This document shows, one piece after another, positions 37,051 to 48,525 of a DNA stretch of 63,756 bases. The notes beneath the pieces were generated by a model. That model saw only the letters and a program-made list of their open reading frames with translations. It had not been told where the DNA came from and did not search any database. Position 1 is the stretch's first letter. Each line of letters opens with the position of its first letter. The position numbers were made by a program, and so were the translations under genes. The stretch lies in contig CAJLBJ010000006.1 in the NCBI GenBank assembly GCA_905204935.1, forward strand, positions 1-63,756. Reading direction: 5' to 3'. Source of the DNA: an uncultured Lactobacillus sp. (GTDB taxonomy: Bacteria; Bacillota; Bacilli; Lactobacillales; Lactobacillaceae).

Positions 37051-38100
37051 TTAATTCCGAGATGTTTTCACGGCTTTTGCAATGAATTGAAAAACTGCAA
37101 AAAACAAATATCCAAAAATTAAACCGAAAATATTATTGATTATGCGAAACTCAACTGCACCGGTCAAACCATAGATGCTAGTCGCAACTAAAAGTGCACC
37201 AAAACAATTAAAGATTGTTTTGTAATGGTAATGTGAACATAAGCCTAAGCACAATCCTGCTACTGGGCCAAATAAAAATAAGAATTTATGCGGTGTGAAA
37301 TGATAAATTACCATGAATAGCAATGAGCCTAAGATAACACCCAAAGCCCTTTGTTTAAAACGTTCAGTCAAGTCTATTTGATAACCACAAATCAATGAAG
37401 AACAGGCAAAGCCAATCCACATGAACCGATTGAAATCATAGTAGTGTCCCAATAAAAACAAGATACTTAAAGAAAGTGCAATTTGAAATTGCCACCGATT
37501 TTTAGCATTTTTCAAGCTAAAGCGTGAAAAAAGATGGAAAACCGATTTTTCAGGATGCTTGTGAGCATGATTGCGGTAAAGCACGATAGCACATAAAACA
37601 AAACCTAAAAATGTCATTTTACCACGTGCAATCCATTGAACCTTACTTAGATCACTACCTGTTAAAAAAACATAGCCAAACATATATAATCCGGCATTTC
37701 CCATCGCAGGATGATCGCTAGTTAGGATTAAGATGATCAATAAAGACAAAAAGTTAAGTATTAAACCGGCTATTCCTGAGATATGCTGCATGACAAGTGG
37801 TGAAAACCATAATAAACCAAACACAATCCCAAGTGAGATGAGCGAATCGTAGATATTATAGCCAAAATCAATGAAGCGAATGCTTAATAAGGCACAAAAG
37901 ATAACGATAGCCATTGGAGTATTGACTTTGCCAAACAGCATTTCAAAACTAGCCACAAATAAAATGGCAAATAACACCAACAAGATGTCACGCACGATGA
38001 GCGCTGCTAGGTAAGTGTATTTTTCTTTTTTAGTCTGCGCTTTGGCAATGCGTTGTTTGAGCGGACCTACGTCTAGTTGTAACATTTGATAAAAACTCAT
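37051..38100 (-). CDS. FUSC-like integral membrane protein
   Basis: This 349-residue protein has an N-terminal basic stretch, then two clusters of about five membrane helices each, around a central cytoplasmic loop (about residues 170-210, HAHKHPEKSVFHLF). That is the half-repeat layout of FUSC/aromatic acid exporter-like proteins. The ATG lies some distance after AAGGATG. Function is unknown. Confidence 0.65.
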   Translation of the reverse strand: MSFYQMLQLDVGPLKQRIAKAQTKKEKYTYLAALIVRDILLVLFAILFVASFEMLFGKVNTPMAIVIFCALLSIRFIDFGYNIYDSLISLGIVFGLLWFSPLVMQHISGIAGLILNFLSLLIILILTSDHPAMGNAGLYMFGYVFLTGSDLSKVQWIARGKMTFLGFVLCAIVLYRNHAHKHPEKSVFHLFSRFSLKNAKNRWQFQIALSLSILFLLGHYYDFNRFMWIGFACSSLICGYQIDLTERFKQRALGVILGSLLFMVIYHFTPHKFLFLFGPVAGLCLGLCSHYHYKTIFNCFGALLVATSIYGLTGAVEFRIINNIFGLIFGYLFFAVFQFIAKAVKTSRN

Positions 38101-38241
38101 GAATAAAAAAACACATCCTTAAAAATAGTCAGTGAAATAAAGTATAGTTGATAGAGTTTTAAAGTCAAGAGCGTTCAAAGTTTAGGATTTTATTAAAATT
38201 ACTGACAGCTTAGAGTTGCTTTTTTGGCAGAGGTGTATTAA

Positions 38242-38257
38242 ATTGTATATGTACAAT
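38242..38257. promoter_or_regulatory. Palindrome upstream of the HAD-thioredoxin unit
   Basis: ATTGTATATGTACAAT pairs six outer bases perfectly around four. It lies 40 bases before the HAD gene start and is a candidate operator overlapping a -10 region. Confidence 0.35.
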
Positions 38258-38295
38258 AAACGCTTTCTTTAAAGCAGTTAGTGAGGTTGATTAGA

Positions 38296-39120
38296 ATGTA
38301 CAAGTTAATTGCCTGTGATATGGATGAAACATTATTAAATGATCAAAGAGAGATTTCACCAAAGACTGTCGCAGCTATCAAAAAAGCTAGCCAAGCAGGG
38401 GTATATTTTGTGCCTAACACCGGACGGAATTTCTTAACGATTCAAGATAACTTAGAAACACTAGATTTAGTTCAAAAGCCAGATCAATACGTAATTTCCT
38501 TTAACGGAGCTACAATCGTTGAAAATAAAGATTTGCGCGTTGTCGATGTGCAAGCGATGCCTTATGATGTCGTTAAACAATTATTCGAAATCGGCTTAAA
38601 AGCTGGGGTATGTATTCACGTTTATACGGTGTCAACCTTGTATATGTGGAACGTTAACCAAGGCGAAATCGATTATTTGGCCGGACGTGTTGATGGTTGG
38701 GAAGAACCAACTCAACAAGATATTGCGTTTTTAAAAGACGAACCAATTACCAAGATTATTTTTAACATTGATGAAGAAGACAAACGCCATGAAATGCACG
38801 CTTATGTTGAAGAACATGTCAAAACACCATTAAACATCACATATTCTTCTGATCGTTATATCGAATTTAACGATCCAACCGCCGATAAAGGGCAAGCCGT
38901 CGTGCGTTTAGGTGAGATTTTAGGAATTAAGCCAAGTGAAATCATTGCAATTGGTGATAATGGCAACGACTTATCGATGATCAAGGCCGCTGGTTTAGGT
39001 GTATGTGTCGCTAATGGTCGTGATTTTGTCAAACAAGAAGCAAACTATGTGACAAGTGCTGACAACAATCACGATGCAATCGCCGAAGTCATCAATAAGT
39101 TTATCTTTAACGAAGAGTAG
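38296..39120 (+). CDS. Cof-type HAD phosphatase
   Basis: This 274-residue HAD-IIB (Cof/YidA) sugar phosphatase has DMDETLLND (nucleophile Asp), a Ser/Thr in NTGRN, a Lys in ADKGQAV and GDNGNDLSM. A C2B cap lies between. The ATG at 38296 follows GAGG; a GTG five codons upstream is less likely. It probably dephosphorylates sugar phosphates or FMN-like compounds. A thioredoxin-like gene follows in the same unit. Confidence 0.9.
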   Translation: MYKLIACDMDETLLNDQREISPKTVAAIKKASQAGVYFVPNTGRNFLTIQDNLETLDLVQKPDQYVISFNGATIVENKDLRVVDVQAMPYDVVKQLFEIGLKAGVCIHVYTVSTLYMWNVNQGEIDYLAGRVDGWEEPTQQDIAFLKDEPITKIIFNIDEEDKRHEMHAYVEEHVKTPLNITYSSDRYIEFNDPTADKGQAVVRLGEILGIKPSEIIAIGDNGNDLSMIKAAGLGVCVANGRDFVKQEANYVTSADNNHDAIAEVINKFIFNEE

Positions 39121-39129
39121 GTGGAATTT

Positions 39130-39453
39130 ATGCGTGAGCTTGCTAATCTAAAAGTCTTTGAGCATTTACCAGCTAAATTGACCTTAGTCGAATTTTACGC
39201 ACCTTGGTGCAACCGATGTCCTATCTTAGAAGATGTGTTGGTGCGTTTAGCCAAGCAAAGCGCATTTAAAGAGATCGCTTTTTGTAAAGTCGATGTCCAA
39301 AAGGTGGCTGCGCTAGTCGAACAATATCACATCATGAGTGTGCCAACGCTCATCTTCTTTGTCGATGGAGTCGCTAAAGAAAAGATAACCGGCTATAAAC
39401 CAGAAAATGAGTTGGCTAAGTATTTGCAAGAAAAAATTAAAGAAAACGATTAA
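39130..39453 (+). CDS. Thioredoxin family protein
   Basis: This 107-residue thioredoxin-fold protein has the active site WCNRC in FYAPWCNRCPILE, and the cis-Pro in SVPTLIFF. The Asn-Arg dipeptide between cysteines differs from the classic Gly-Pro, so its redox potential may differ. No signal peptide, so it is cytoplasmic. The ATG at 39130 follows AGGTGG. Confidence 0.88.
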   Translation: MRELANLKVFEHLPAKLTLVEFYAPWCNRCPILEDVLVRLAKQSAFKEIAFCKVDVQKVAALVEQYHIMSVPTLIFFVDGVAKEKITGYKPENELAKYLQEKIKEND

Positions 39454-39460
39454 TTTTTTC

Positions 39461-39489
39461 TTGACAACGTTTTCTTGGTGAGCTAGAAT
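39461..39489 (+). promoter_or_regulatory. bglP promoter overlapped by a cre-like site
   Basis: TTGACA (39461-39466) and TAGAAT (39484-39489) are spaced 17 bases apart. TGACAACGTTTTCT (39462-39475) overlaps the -35 box and fits the cre consensus at all but two positions, so CcpA would block the promoter when glucose is present. Confidence 0.8.
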
Positions 39490-39523
39490 GATTTTCGTAA
39501 AGAAAATTATTTAGTTATTAAAA

Positions 39524-39619
39524 GACATGTGACTGGTAAAGCAGGCAGGATCTAGAGATAGCGTTGAGACATTGATAAATTATCAGTGTGCACTACGCTA
39601 GCTTTAGGTCCTTTTTTTA
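39524..39619 (+). promoter_or_regulatory. LicT-type RAT antiterminator and terminator
   Basis: GTGACTGGTAAAGCAGGCAG, preceded by ACAT, fits the ribonucleic antiterminator bound by LicT/BglG proteins. It overlaps the 5' arm (AGGATCTA, 39547-39554) of a terminator whose 3' arm TAGGTCCT is followed by seven T. LicT binding would prevent the terminator and let bglP be read. The LicT-type gene is at the end of the same operon. Confidence 0.88.
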
Positions 39620-39683
39620 TTTATCTAGGGCCCAGATAGATTAAAGACATGTTCTTTTCTAAGCATAGAAAGGAATGACAAAA

Positions 39684-42960
<3,277 letters not shown>

Positions 42961-42986
42961 CATAGAAACTAAAGGAGGGGATAAAA

Positions 42987-43817
42987 ATGCTTGTAATCAA
43001 AAAAGTACTAAATTCAAGTGTTGTTTTGGCGCAAGATAAAAAAAATAAAGACATTATTGCGTTAGGAAAAGGCATTGGATTTGGGAAAAAAGCAGGCCAA
43101 CAATTAAACAGACAAGAAATTGATAAAATGTTTTTACCTGCTGATGCCCCTCAATTTAGTAATTTTGCGACATTATTAGCTGAAGTGTCTCCAGAATTAG
43201 TTGAGGTTGTTCAATTAATAATTGCTTATGCTGAAGAAAAAATTGCTGATGAATTGAACAAAAATCTAATGTATTTTTTGATTGATCATTTGAAATTTGC
43301 TTTGGAACGTTTGAAAGAAAATATTCAAATTCAAAATAAGCTTTACTGGGAAGTACAAAGTTATTATCCCAAAGAGTTTGATGTAGGATGTTATGCTTTA
43401 AAGGTTATTGAAGAGCAATTAAATGAGACGTTTCCTAAGGAAGAAGCTGCTAATATAGCTTTTCACATTATTAATGCACAAAAAAATACTACTCAAGAAT
43501 ATGATAGTATGAGAGTTACTAAACTTTTAAATGAGTTGATGACAATTATTAGATTGCAAGTAGGAACAAAGCTTGATAGTCAAAGTATCAGTTATCAAAG
43601 ATTGGTAACACATCTCAAATTTTTTGTTGAGCGTCTTTTGAGTCAGCGTCAATTAGAAAGTACAGATATGATTATGCAAGAGCATATTTTGAACACTTAT
43701 ACTAAAGCTGCTAGTATTGCTATCAAATTAGTTGAGTTTATTGATATCAATTATCATTACAAAGTTAGTGGTGAAGAATTGACATATTTGATTGTTCATA
43801 TAAACAGAAATATTTGA
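42987..43817 (+). CDS. licT: LicT/BglG family antiterminator
   Basis: This 276-residue RNA-binding regulator has the N-terminal CAT domain (residues 1-55, VIKKVLNSSVVLAQD, GKGIGFGKKAGQ) and two PRD domains with the phosphorylatable His residues, for example FLIDHLKFALER and LTYLIVHINRN. It binds the RAT in the bglP leader when the substrate is present. AAAGGAGG precedes the ATG. Placing the gene last in the operon makes a positive loop. Confidence 0.93.
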   Translation: MLVIKKVLNSSVVLAQDKKNKDIIALGKGIGFGKKAGQQLNRQEIDKMFLPADAPQFSNFATLLAEVSPELVEVVQLIIAYAEEKIADELNKNLMYFLIDHLKFALERLKENIQIQNKLYWEVQSYYPKEFDVGCYALKVIEEQLNETFPKEEAANIAFHIINAQKNTTQEYDSMRVTKLLNELMTIIRLQVGTKLDSQSISYQRLVTHLKFFVERLLSQRQLESTDMIMQEHILNTYTKAASIAIKLVEFIDINYHYKVSGEELTYLIVHINRNI

Positions 43818-43821
43818 AAAC

Positions 43822-43855
43822 ATAACCCGGGAAATATTTTCTCGGGTTATTTTGT
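43822..43855 (+). terminator. Terminator of the bglP-GH1-licT operon
   Basis: ATAACCCGGGAAA pairs with TTTCTCGGGTTAT with one mismatch, followed by TTTTG. Confidence 0.8.
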
Positions 43856-43923
43856 GTGGTTGCACTAAAAATTCTTTGGCGGTATCATATTTTGTAGGAA
43901 TTGCTAAATTTAGGAGAGAAAAG

Positions 43924-44295
43924 ATGAGTTTTAAAAATTTTGCCAGTGTAGCGTTTTTTGCCTTTTTTGGCGGTAGTTTTCGTTATCTTCTGACTACCTG
44001 GCTTAGCTTTAAAGCAACCATGTTTGTCAATTTATTGGGCTGTTTTTTGTTAGCATTTATTACGTATTATATTATCGAACGCTCATTATTGGCAGATTGG
44101 CTTTGTCTTGGGTTAGGCACTGGTTTTGTGGGTGCATTTACGACCTTTTCAACCTTGATGCTTGATTTTTATAAGTTTTCTACAATGACAGCTAGTTTGT
44201 GTTATTTGGCAATTAGTCTGATAGGAGGCTTTAGTTGTGCCTTGTTGGGATTGATTTGTGCACAAAAACTGGCGTTAAGGGGGCAAGGTCGATGA
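43924..44295 (+). CDS. crcB: CrcB/Fluc fluoride channel subunit 1
   Basis: This 123-residue protein has four membrane helices and the Fluc motifs GGSFRYLLT, NLLGCFLLAF and GAFTTFSTLM. Fluc channels let fluoride leave the cell as antiparallel dimers. A second copy follows with a 4-base overlap, so the working channel is probably a heterodimer. GGAGAG precedes the ATG at 43924. No fluoride riboswitch could be recognised upstream. Confidence 0.9.
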   Translation: MSFKNFASVAFFAFFGGSFRYLLTTWLSFKATMFVNLLGCFLLAFITYYIIERSLLADWLCLGLGTGFVGAFTTFSTLMLDFYKFSTMTASLCYLAISLIGGFSCALLGLICAQKLALRGQGR

Positions 44296-44630
44296 TTGTA
44301 CTAGCAGTTGGATTAGGCGCAGCTATCGGAGCTTGCTTACGTTATTTGATAACAACTTATTTCAAACAACATTTTATGGCCTTGTTTCCTTTGGCAACGT
44401 TAATAATCAACTTGAGTGGGGCATTTATTTTGGGGTTAGTTTTTCGCTTTTGTCCACCAAGTGTCTACGCTGTCTTAGGTACCGGAGTTTTAGGCGGATA
44501 TACAACATTTTCAACCTTTAATGTTGAATTGTTAGCACTTGTCTCTAATCGGCGCTACTTATTGGCTTGGCTTTATTTGCTAGTTAGTGTCTTAGGAGGC
44601 TTGTTGTTGATGTTTTTAGCACTACTATAA
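44292..44630 (+). CDS. crcB: CrcB/Fluc fluoride channel subunit 2
   Basis: This 112-residue protein has four membrane helices, GACLRYLIT, NLSGAFILGL and GGYTTFSTFN. The ATG at 44292 overlaps the stop of subunit 1 (ATGA). Sequence is clearly different from subunit 1, in keeping with a heterodimer. Confidence 0.9.
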   Translation: MIVLAVGLGAAIGACLRYLITTYFKQHFMALFPLATLIINLSGAFILGLVFRFCPPSVYAVLGTGVLGGYTTFSTFNVELLALVSNRRYLLAWLYLLVSVLGGLLLMFLALL

Positions 44631-44643
44631 AGGAGAGTATTTG

Positions 44644-45486
44644 ATGAACAAAACAATTATAATTACTGATAATGCCGCATGCTTAAGTGATGAAGAATGT
44701 CAGCGACTGGGCATCGAAGTTTTCTCACTCCCATTTGTGCTTGGTGAAACTACCTATTATGAAAAAGAATTAGGCGACTTAAAAAGTGTGATGCAAATCA
44801 TGGAACAACAAGATAACAGTATCTTTGAAGCACAAGTGTCTTTACAACAGATCGATGAAGTGATTCAAAAGTTCAAACAACCAGGTGTTAAAGATATCAT
44901 TTGGCTCCATTTGGCTCACAGTATCAGCGGGATTGGTTCTAACTTGATGGCTTATGCTAAAAATTGTGATTTAGGCGGAATTAATCTCCATATTTTTGAT
45001 GCATATACGTTTGGACCGGCTCAAGGAAAACTAGCTTGTCTGGCAGCGACTTTGGCTAATGATGGTGTAGACAGTGCAACTATCTTGAATATGTTAGAAA
45101 AATATCGTGCTAAACTTAAAACTTTGTTGATCTTGGGCAATCTCAAAGGACTAAAGAAGACCGGATCGATTTCAAATGGTGTAAATTTTGTAAGTAATGC
45201 TTTGTTAAAACCTAAAACATTGTTGCGCTTTAGCGATACTGGGGAACTTGAGGTTTTAGATACGCATTTGCGAATGAAGAAATTTGGTGAAAAAATCGAA
45301 GACTATCTGCTGACTCACCCAGAGATTTTGCCCGTCACATTGTTGACTGCTGATGAAGAACGATTAGCAGATTGGCAAGCAGTTTTAACTAAACGCTGTC
45401 CACAAATTCAGCTTACCAGTAGTTTGATGCCAGCTTTCTTAACGATTTATGCTGGGGTCAAGAGTACCTTGATTACATGGGAATAA
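44644..45486 (+). CDS. DegV family fatty-acid-binding protein
   Basis: This 280-residue DegV protein starts IIITDNAACLSDEE and has the Ser-rich lipid-binding loop around AHSISGIGSNLMAYA. DegV (FakB-like) proteins hold a fatty acid, and FakB forms present it to the kinase FakA. The expected second-domain motif GNLKGLKKTGSIS is present. The ATG at 44644 follows GGAGAG; it may be co-transcribed with the crcB pair, 13 bases upstream. Confidence 0.88.
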   Translation: MNKTIIITDNAACLSDEECQRLGIEVFSLPFVLGETTYYEKELGDLKSVMQIMEQQDNSIFEAQVSLQQIDEVIQKFKQPGVKDIIWLHLAHSISGIGSNLMAYAKNCDLGGINLHIFDAYTFGPAQGKLACLAATLANDGVDSATILNMLEKYRAKLKTLLILGNLKGLKKTGSISNGVNFVSNALLKPKTLLRFSDTGELEVLDTHLRMKKFGEKIEDYLLTHPEILPVTLLTADEERLADWQAVLTKRCPQIQLTSSLMPAFLTIYAGVKSTLITWE

Positions 45487-45496
45487 TCTAGAAATT

Positions 45497-45528
45497 ACCG
45501 TTTGTGGCTTGTCACAGGCGGTTTTTTT
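45497..45528 (+). terminator. Terminator after the DegV gene
   Basis: ACCG-tt-TGTG pairs with CACA-gg-CGGT, followed by seven T. Confidence 0.78.
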
Positions 45529-45572
45529 GCGTATACTGAAACAAACGGTTTTTGACCGCCAAAATTAAATAA

Positions 45573-45611
45573 AAGTGGTTCGTAAACATCCCACTTAAAA
45601 AAACTAGGAGG
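45573..45611 (+). promoter_or_regulatory. preQ1-I riboswitch
   Basis: AAGTGG pairs with CCACTT around TTCGTAAACATC. The A-rich tail AAAAAAACTAGG folds back in the H-type pseudoknot of class I preQ1 aptamers. The tail runs into the ribosome binding site GGAGG of queT, so ligand binding should hide it and lower translation. The aptamer pattern and the target agree. Confidence 0.9.
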
Positions 45612-45619
45612 TCATATTT

Positions 45620-46111
45620 ATGACAAAAACAAATGTAAAGGCAGTCGAACTCACCAAGATTGGGATCGTAGCTGCATTATATGCCGTTTTGACGGTAGCC
45701 TTATCTTTTATGAGTTATGGCGCAATTCAAATTCGTTTGTCTGAGGCATTCAATAACTTGGTTGTCTTTAACAAGCGATACATCTGGGCAGTGACTCTTG
45801 GTTGTGCATTGGCTAATATTTGGTCATCTTTAGGTGCGGTTGACGTGGTTTTTGGAACGTTAGGTACCTTGGTGATGACGGTGATTAGTCGTTACTTGAG
45901 CCAAAAGGTTAAATCAGTACCATTAAAGCTCGCAATCACAGTCGTTGTTTGTACTTTGATGATGTGGAGCGTAGCGTTAGAATTACACTTAATTTCTAAT
46001 GCGCCGTTTTGGTGGACTTACTTTACCGTAGCTTTAGGTGAATTTATCTCAATGACTATCGGTGCAATCATTGTCTGGATGGTCAGCCAAAAAATGGACT
46101 TAACAAAATAG
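45620..46111 (+). CDS. queT: QueT queuosine-precursor ECF transporter S component
   Basis: This 163-residue protein has five or six membrane helices and the conserved start LTKIGIVAALYAVLTVAL, then GAIQIRLSEAFNNLVVFN. It binds queuosine precursors (preQ0/preQ1) for import with a shared ECF module encoded elsewhere. The preQ1-I riboswitch overlaps its binding site, giving feedback control. Confidence 0.93.
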   Translation: MTKTNVKAVELTKIGIVAALYAVLTVALSFMSYGAIQIRLSEAFNNLVVFNKRYIWAVTLGCALANIWSSLGAVDVVFGTLGTLVMTVISRYLSQKVKSVPLKLAITVVVCTLMMWSVALELHLISNAPFWWTYFTVALGEFISMTIGAIIVWMVSQKMDLTK

Positions 46112-46120
46112 GTGAAGAAA

Positions 46121-46345
46121 ATGACATTTGAAGAAGTTTTACCAGCCTTAAAAGCAGGCAAAAAAGCTGTCCGCACTAATTGGGGTGGCAGTGAAGAATA
46201 TATCTTCGTTGTGACAGATCATTGTCTTAATGGAGAAAAAATCAATCCATACTTAATGATTAAAACTAAAGAACAACCGGCATTATCTCAATTTATGCCG
46301 ACTTCGTGTGATGTTTTGGCAGATGATTGGAAGTTGGTGGATTAA
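46121..46345 (+). CDS. DUF2829 / Tad2-like small protein
   Basis: This 74-residue protein has the DUF2829 pattern: FEEVLPALKAGKKAVRTNWGG, then FMPTSCDVLADDWKLVD. This family includes Tad2, a phage protein that sequesters the Thoeris signal. Here it is in an ordinary operon between queT and an SDR gene, so it may have a different housekeeping role. The ATG at 46121 follows AGGTGA; the stop overlaps the next start by one base. Confidence 0.75.
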   Translation: MTFEEVLPALKAGKKAVRTNWGGSEEYIFVVTDHCLNGEKINPYLMIKTKEQPALSQFMPTSCDVLADDWKLVD

Positions 46346-47109
46346 TGCCTGTTTATCCTGAATTAAAAGGCCAAAAAGTGGTTGTGACAGGCTGTGGCTC
46401 TGGGATTGGCTTAGCACAAGCACAGGCTTTCTTAAGTCAAGGTGCCTATGTGTTTGGCACAGATTTGCAATCTAATGCTAACATTCAAGCCATATTGCAA
46501 ACTTATCCGAAATCTTTTTATTTTTATCCTGCAGACTTAACGCAAGGTACACAGATTAAGGCATTGGCTGCCAAAGTCTTAATGACACTAGATGCTGTTG
46601 ATATCTTGTTAAATACAGCCGGAATTTTAGATGACTATACGCCTAGCTTAGACACCAGCGAACAGTTATGGGATAAAGTCTTTGATACTAACGTTAAAAG
46701 TATGTTTTTATTGACTAATGAATTTTTGCCCAATATGTTGGCGAAAAAAGCTGGTGTGATAATCAACATGGCTTCGATTGCAGGTTTGGTTGCTGGAGGC
46801 GGAGGAGCAGCTTACAGTGCGGCTAAGCATGCGATCATTGGTTATACCAAGCAGTTGGCTTATGATTATGCAAGTTGTGGCATTCGAGCTAATTGCATTG
46901 CACCAGGGGCCATCGATACGCCAATGAATCGGGCCGACTTTTTAGAAAATGATGGTCAAATGGCTAAAGAAGTTGCCTCTAAAACACCAGTTAAACGTTG
47001 GGCAGCCGCAAGTGAAGTGGCTGATTTGACACTTTATTTAGCTTCACCTAACGCAAGCTATATTCACGGAGCAGTCGTTCCAATTGATGGTGGTTGGATA
47101 ATTCAGTAA
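46345..47109 (+). CDS. Short-chain dehydrogenase/reductase (FabG-like)
   Basis: This 254-residue classical SDR has TGCGSGIGLAQAQAF for cofactor binding, NTAGILDDY, the catalytic Ser in MASIAGL and YSAAK. It ends VPIDGGWIIQ like 3-oxoacyl-ACP reductases and acetoin/gluconate dehydrogenases. The start overlaps the preceding stop as TAATG, showing coupling with the DUF2829 gene. Confidence 0.88.
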   Translation: MPVYPELKGQKVVVTGCGSGIGLAQAQAFLSQGAYVFGTDLQSNANIQAILQTYPKSFYFYPADLTQGTQIKALAAKVLMTLDAVDILLNTAGILDDYTPSLDTSEQLWDKVFDTNVKSMFLLTNEFLPNMLAKKAGVIINMASIAGLVAGGGGAAYSAAKHAIIGYTKQLAYDYASCGIRANCIAPGAIDTPMNRADFLENDGQMAKEVASKTPVKRWAAASEVADLTLYLASPNASYIHGAVVPIDGGWIIQ

Positions 47110-47110
47110 T

Positions 47111-47151
47111 AAAAAACAGGAACTTGATTTTGTTCAAGTTCCTGTTTTTTT
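47111..47151. terminator. Shared convergent terminator
   Basis: A 17-bp stem, AAAAAACAGGAACTTGA with TTCAAGTTCCTGTTTTTT, lies between two convergent genes and serves both. Confidence 0.9.
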
Positions 47152-47521
47152 AGTTATGACCAATGATGAAACTGATGATTAAGATGACTAAAACTAAGAT
47201 TGTAATCCAAGTATAGAGTGTATCTTTTTCAACGATAAAAGCATAGATTGAAACAACTACCCGTAAAACTGGTGTCAGTATCAATAAAAAGATTCCACCC
47301 ATCATCAAGGCATATGCTTTACCATGGGTGATTCCGCTGATGACACTGCTTAAAGTCGTTGGAAAGGCGTTGTTTACATAACCGCCACCACCATTGATGA
47401 AAAACATGACTAAGCCAATAATCATCACAATTGCTGCGATTAAAACACCGATGCGCATGATTTTGCCGATGATAATCTCAACTTGTGCCATTTCGTCTTT
47501 GACGTTATTGTTTTTTTGCAT
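47150..47521 (-). CDS. DUF1634 membrane protein
   Basis: This 123-residue protein has three membrane helices and the DUF1634 pattern (VEIIIGKIMRIGVLIAAIVMIIG, then LLILTPVLRVVVSIYAF). DUF1634 genes usually sit directly after a TSUP transporter gene, as here (1-base gap), so it is a likely accessory subunit. Confidence 0.85.
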   Translation of the reverse strand: MQKNNNVKDEMAQVEIIIGKIMRIGVLIAAIVMIIGLVMFFINGGGGYVNNAFPTTLSSVISGITHGKAYALMMGGIFLLILTPVLRVVVSIYAFIVEKDTLYTWITILVLVILIISFIIGHN

Positions 47522-47522
47522 A

Positions 47523-48368
47523 CTAGATATTCACCCCAAACGCTTTTAATGCCATTTGCAAACCTAAGTACAATAACACTGGAATAAAGACCATCCGAAT
47601 GATACGTGAAGGTAAGATTTGCATGATTCGACTACCGATAGCTGCACCGACTAAGATGCCTAATGCTAAAGGAACAGCGATGTCAGGGCGAATTGAACCG
47701 TTAAAGAAATAAACAGTCGCACTAGCCGCAGCCGTAACGCCCATCATTAAGTTGCTAGTGGCGCTAGATGGTTTAAGTGGCATCTTCATCGCATTATCCA
47801 TTGCCATTACCTTAAAGGCACCAGAACCAATTCCAAGCATACCAGATGCCAAGCCGGCACCTAACATGATTGCAAAGCCTCCCGGAATATTTTCCACTTG
47901 ATAATCGATTTGTTTTTTCAAGTTTTTATCGTAATAAGAGCTGTTGAGCTTGAACTTTGCAGCTAATTTATCGGGTTTGGCACGATTCAAAACTTCATTA
48001 TTTCCACGTAATTTACGATACATGTTCCAGCTAGAAAAGATTAATAAACAACCAAATAAGAAATAAAGAATGCCTGCTGAAACGATGCCAGTTAAGATCG
48101 CACCTAAGATGGCCCCAATTGTAGTTGCGATTTCAAGAAACATCGCAACTCGTAAGTTTAAAACGTCATCGCGTAAAAAAGCGATGGTTGAGCCAGAACT
48201 AGTGGCGATAACAGCGATGATGCTTGCTCCAATTGCGTATTTGATGTCTAAACCAAATAACATCGTTACAATTGGAGTGACAATCATTCCACCACCAATA
48301 CCTAAGATGGCTCCCATTGTGCCGGCAAAAACCCCGACAAGTAACATAGTCACAACTGTACTAACCAT
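47523..48368 (-). CDS. TSUP/TauE family anion transporter
   Basis: This 281-residue protein has about eight membrane helices in two repeats with the conserved GAILGIGGGMIVTPIV and the second-repeat motif GAGLASGMLGIGSGAF. TSUP proteins export or import sulfite, sulfonates or organic anions. It is divergent from a LysR gene, its likely regulator. AGGAAG precedes the ATG. Confidence 0.9.
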   Translation of the reverse strand: MVSTVVTMLLVGVFAGTMGAILGIGGGMIVTPIVTMLFGLDIKYAIGASIIAVIATSSGSTIAFLRDDVLNLRVAMFLEIATTIGAILGAILTGIVSAGILYFLFGCLLIFSSWNMYRKLRGNNEVLNRAKPDKLAAKFKLNSSYYDKNLKKQIDYQVENIPGGFAIMLGAGLASGMLGIGSGAFKVMAMDNAMKMPLKPSSATSNLMMGVTAAASATVYFFNGSIRPDIAVPLALGILVGAAIGSRIMQILPSRIIRMVFIPVLLYLGLQMALKAFGVNI

Positions 48369-48391
48369 TGTGAACTTCCTTTCTGAAAATA

Positions 48392-48417
48392 GATTACTGA
48401 AAATTTCATTAATAATC
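48392..48417. promoter_or_regulatory. Nested inverted repeat, candidate LysR site
   Basis: TGAAA-a-TTTCA is enclosed by GATTA and TAATC, all within the TSUP-LysR intergenic space. LysR regulators often bind such dyads between divergent genes. Confidence 0.45.
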
Positions 48418-48525
48418 CTACCATTTTTTCATTTATATTGAAAATACAACTTTTAGTCAACAAATATCCAAAAAAAATATATCAAATGTTATAATAAAAG
48501 ACGCAGACGAAAGGAAGTAATGAAA

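Noticed and set aside
43852..43923. Longer CrcB start and fluoride riboswitch
   Set aside because: The upstream frame has no binding site, and the conserved crcB-motif pairing could not be found.
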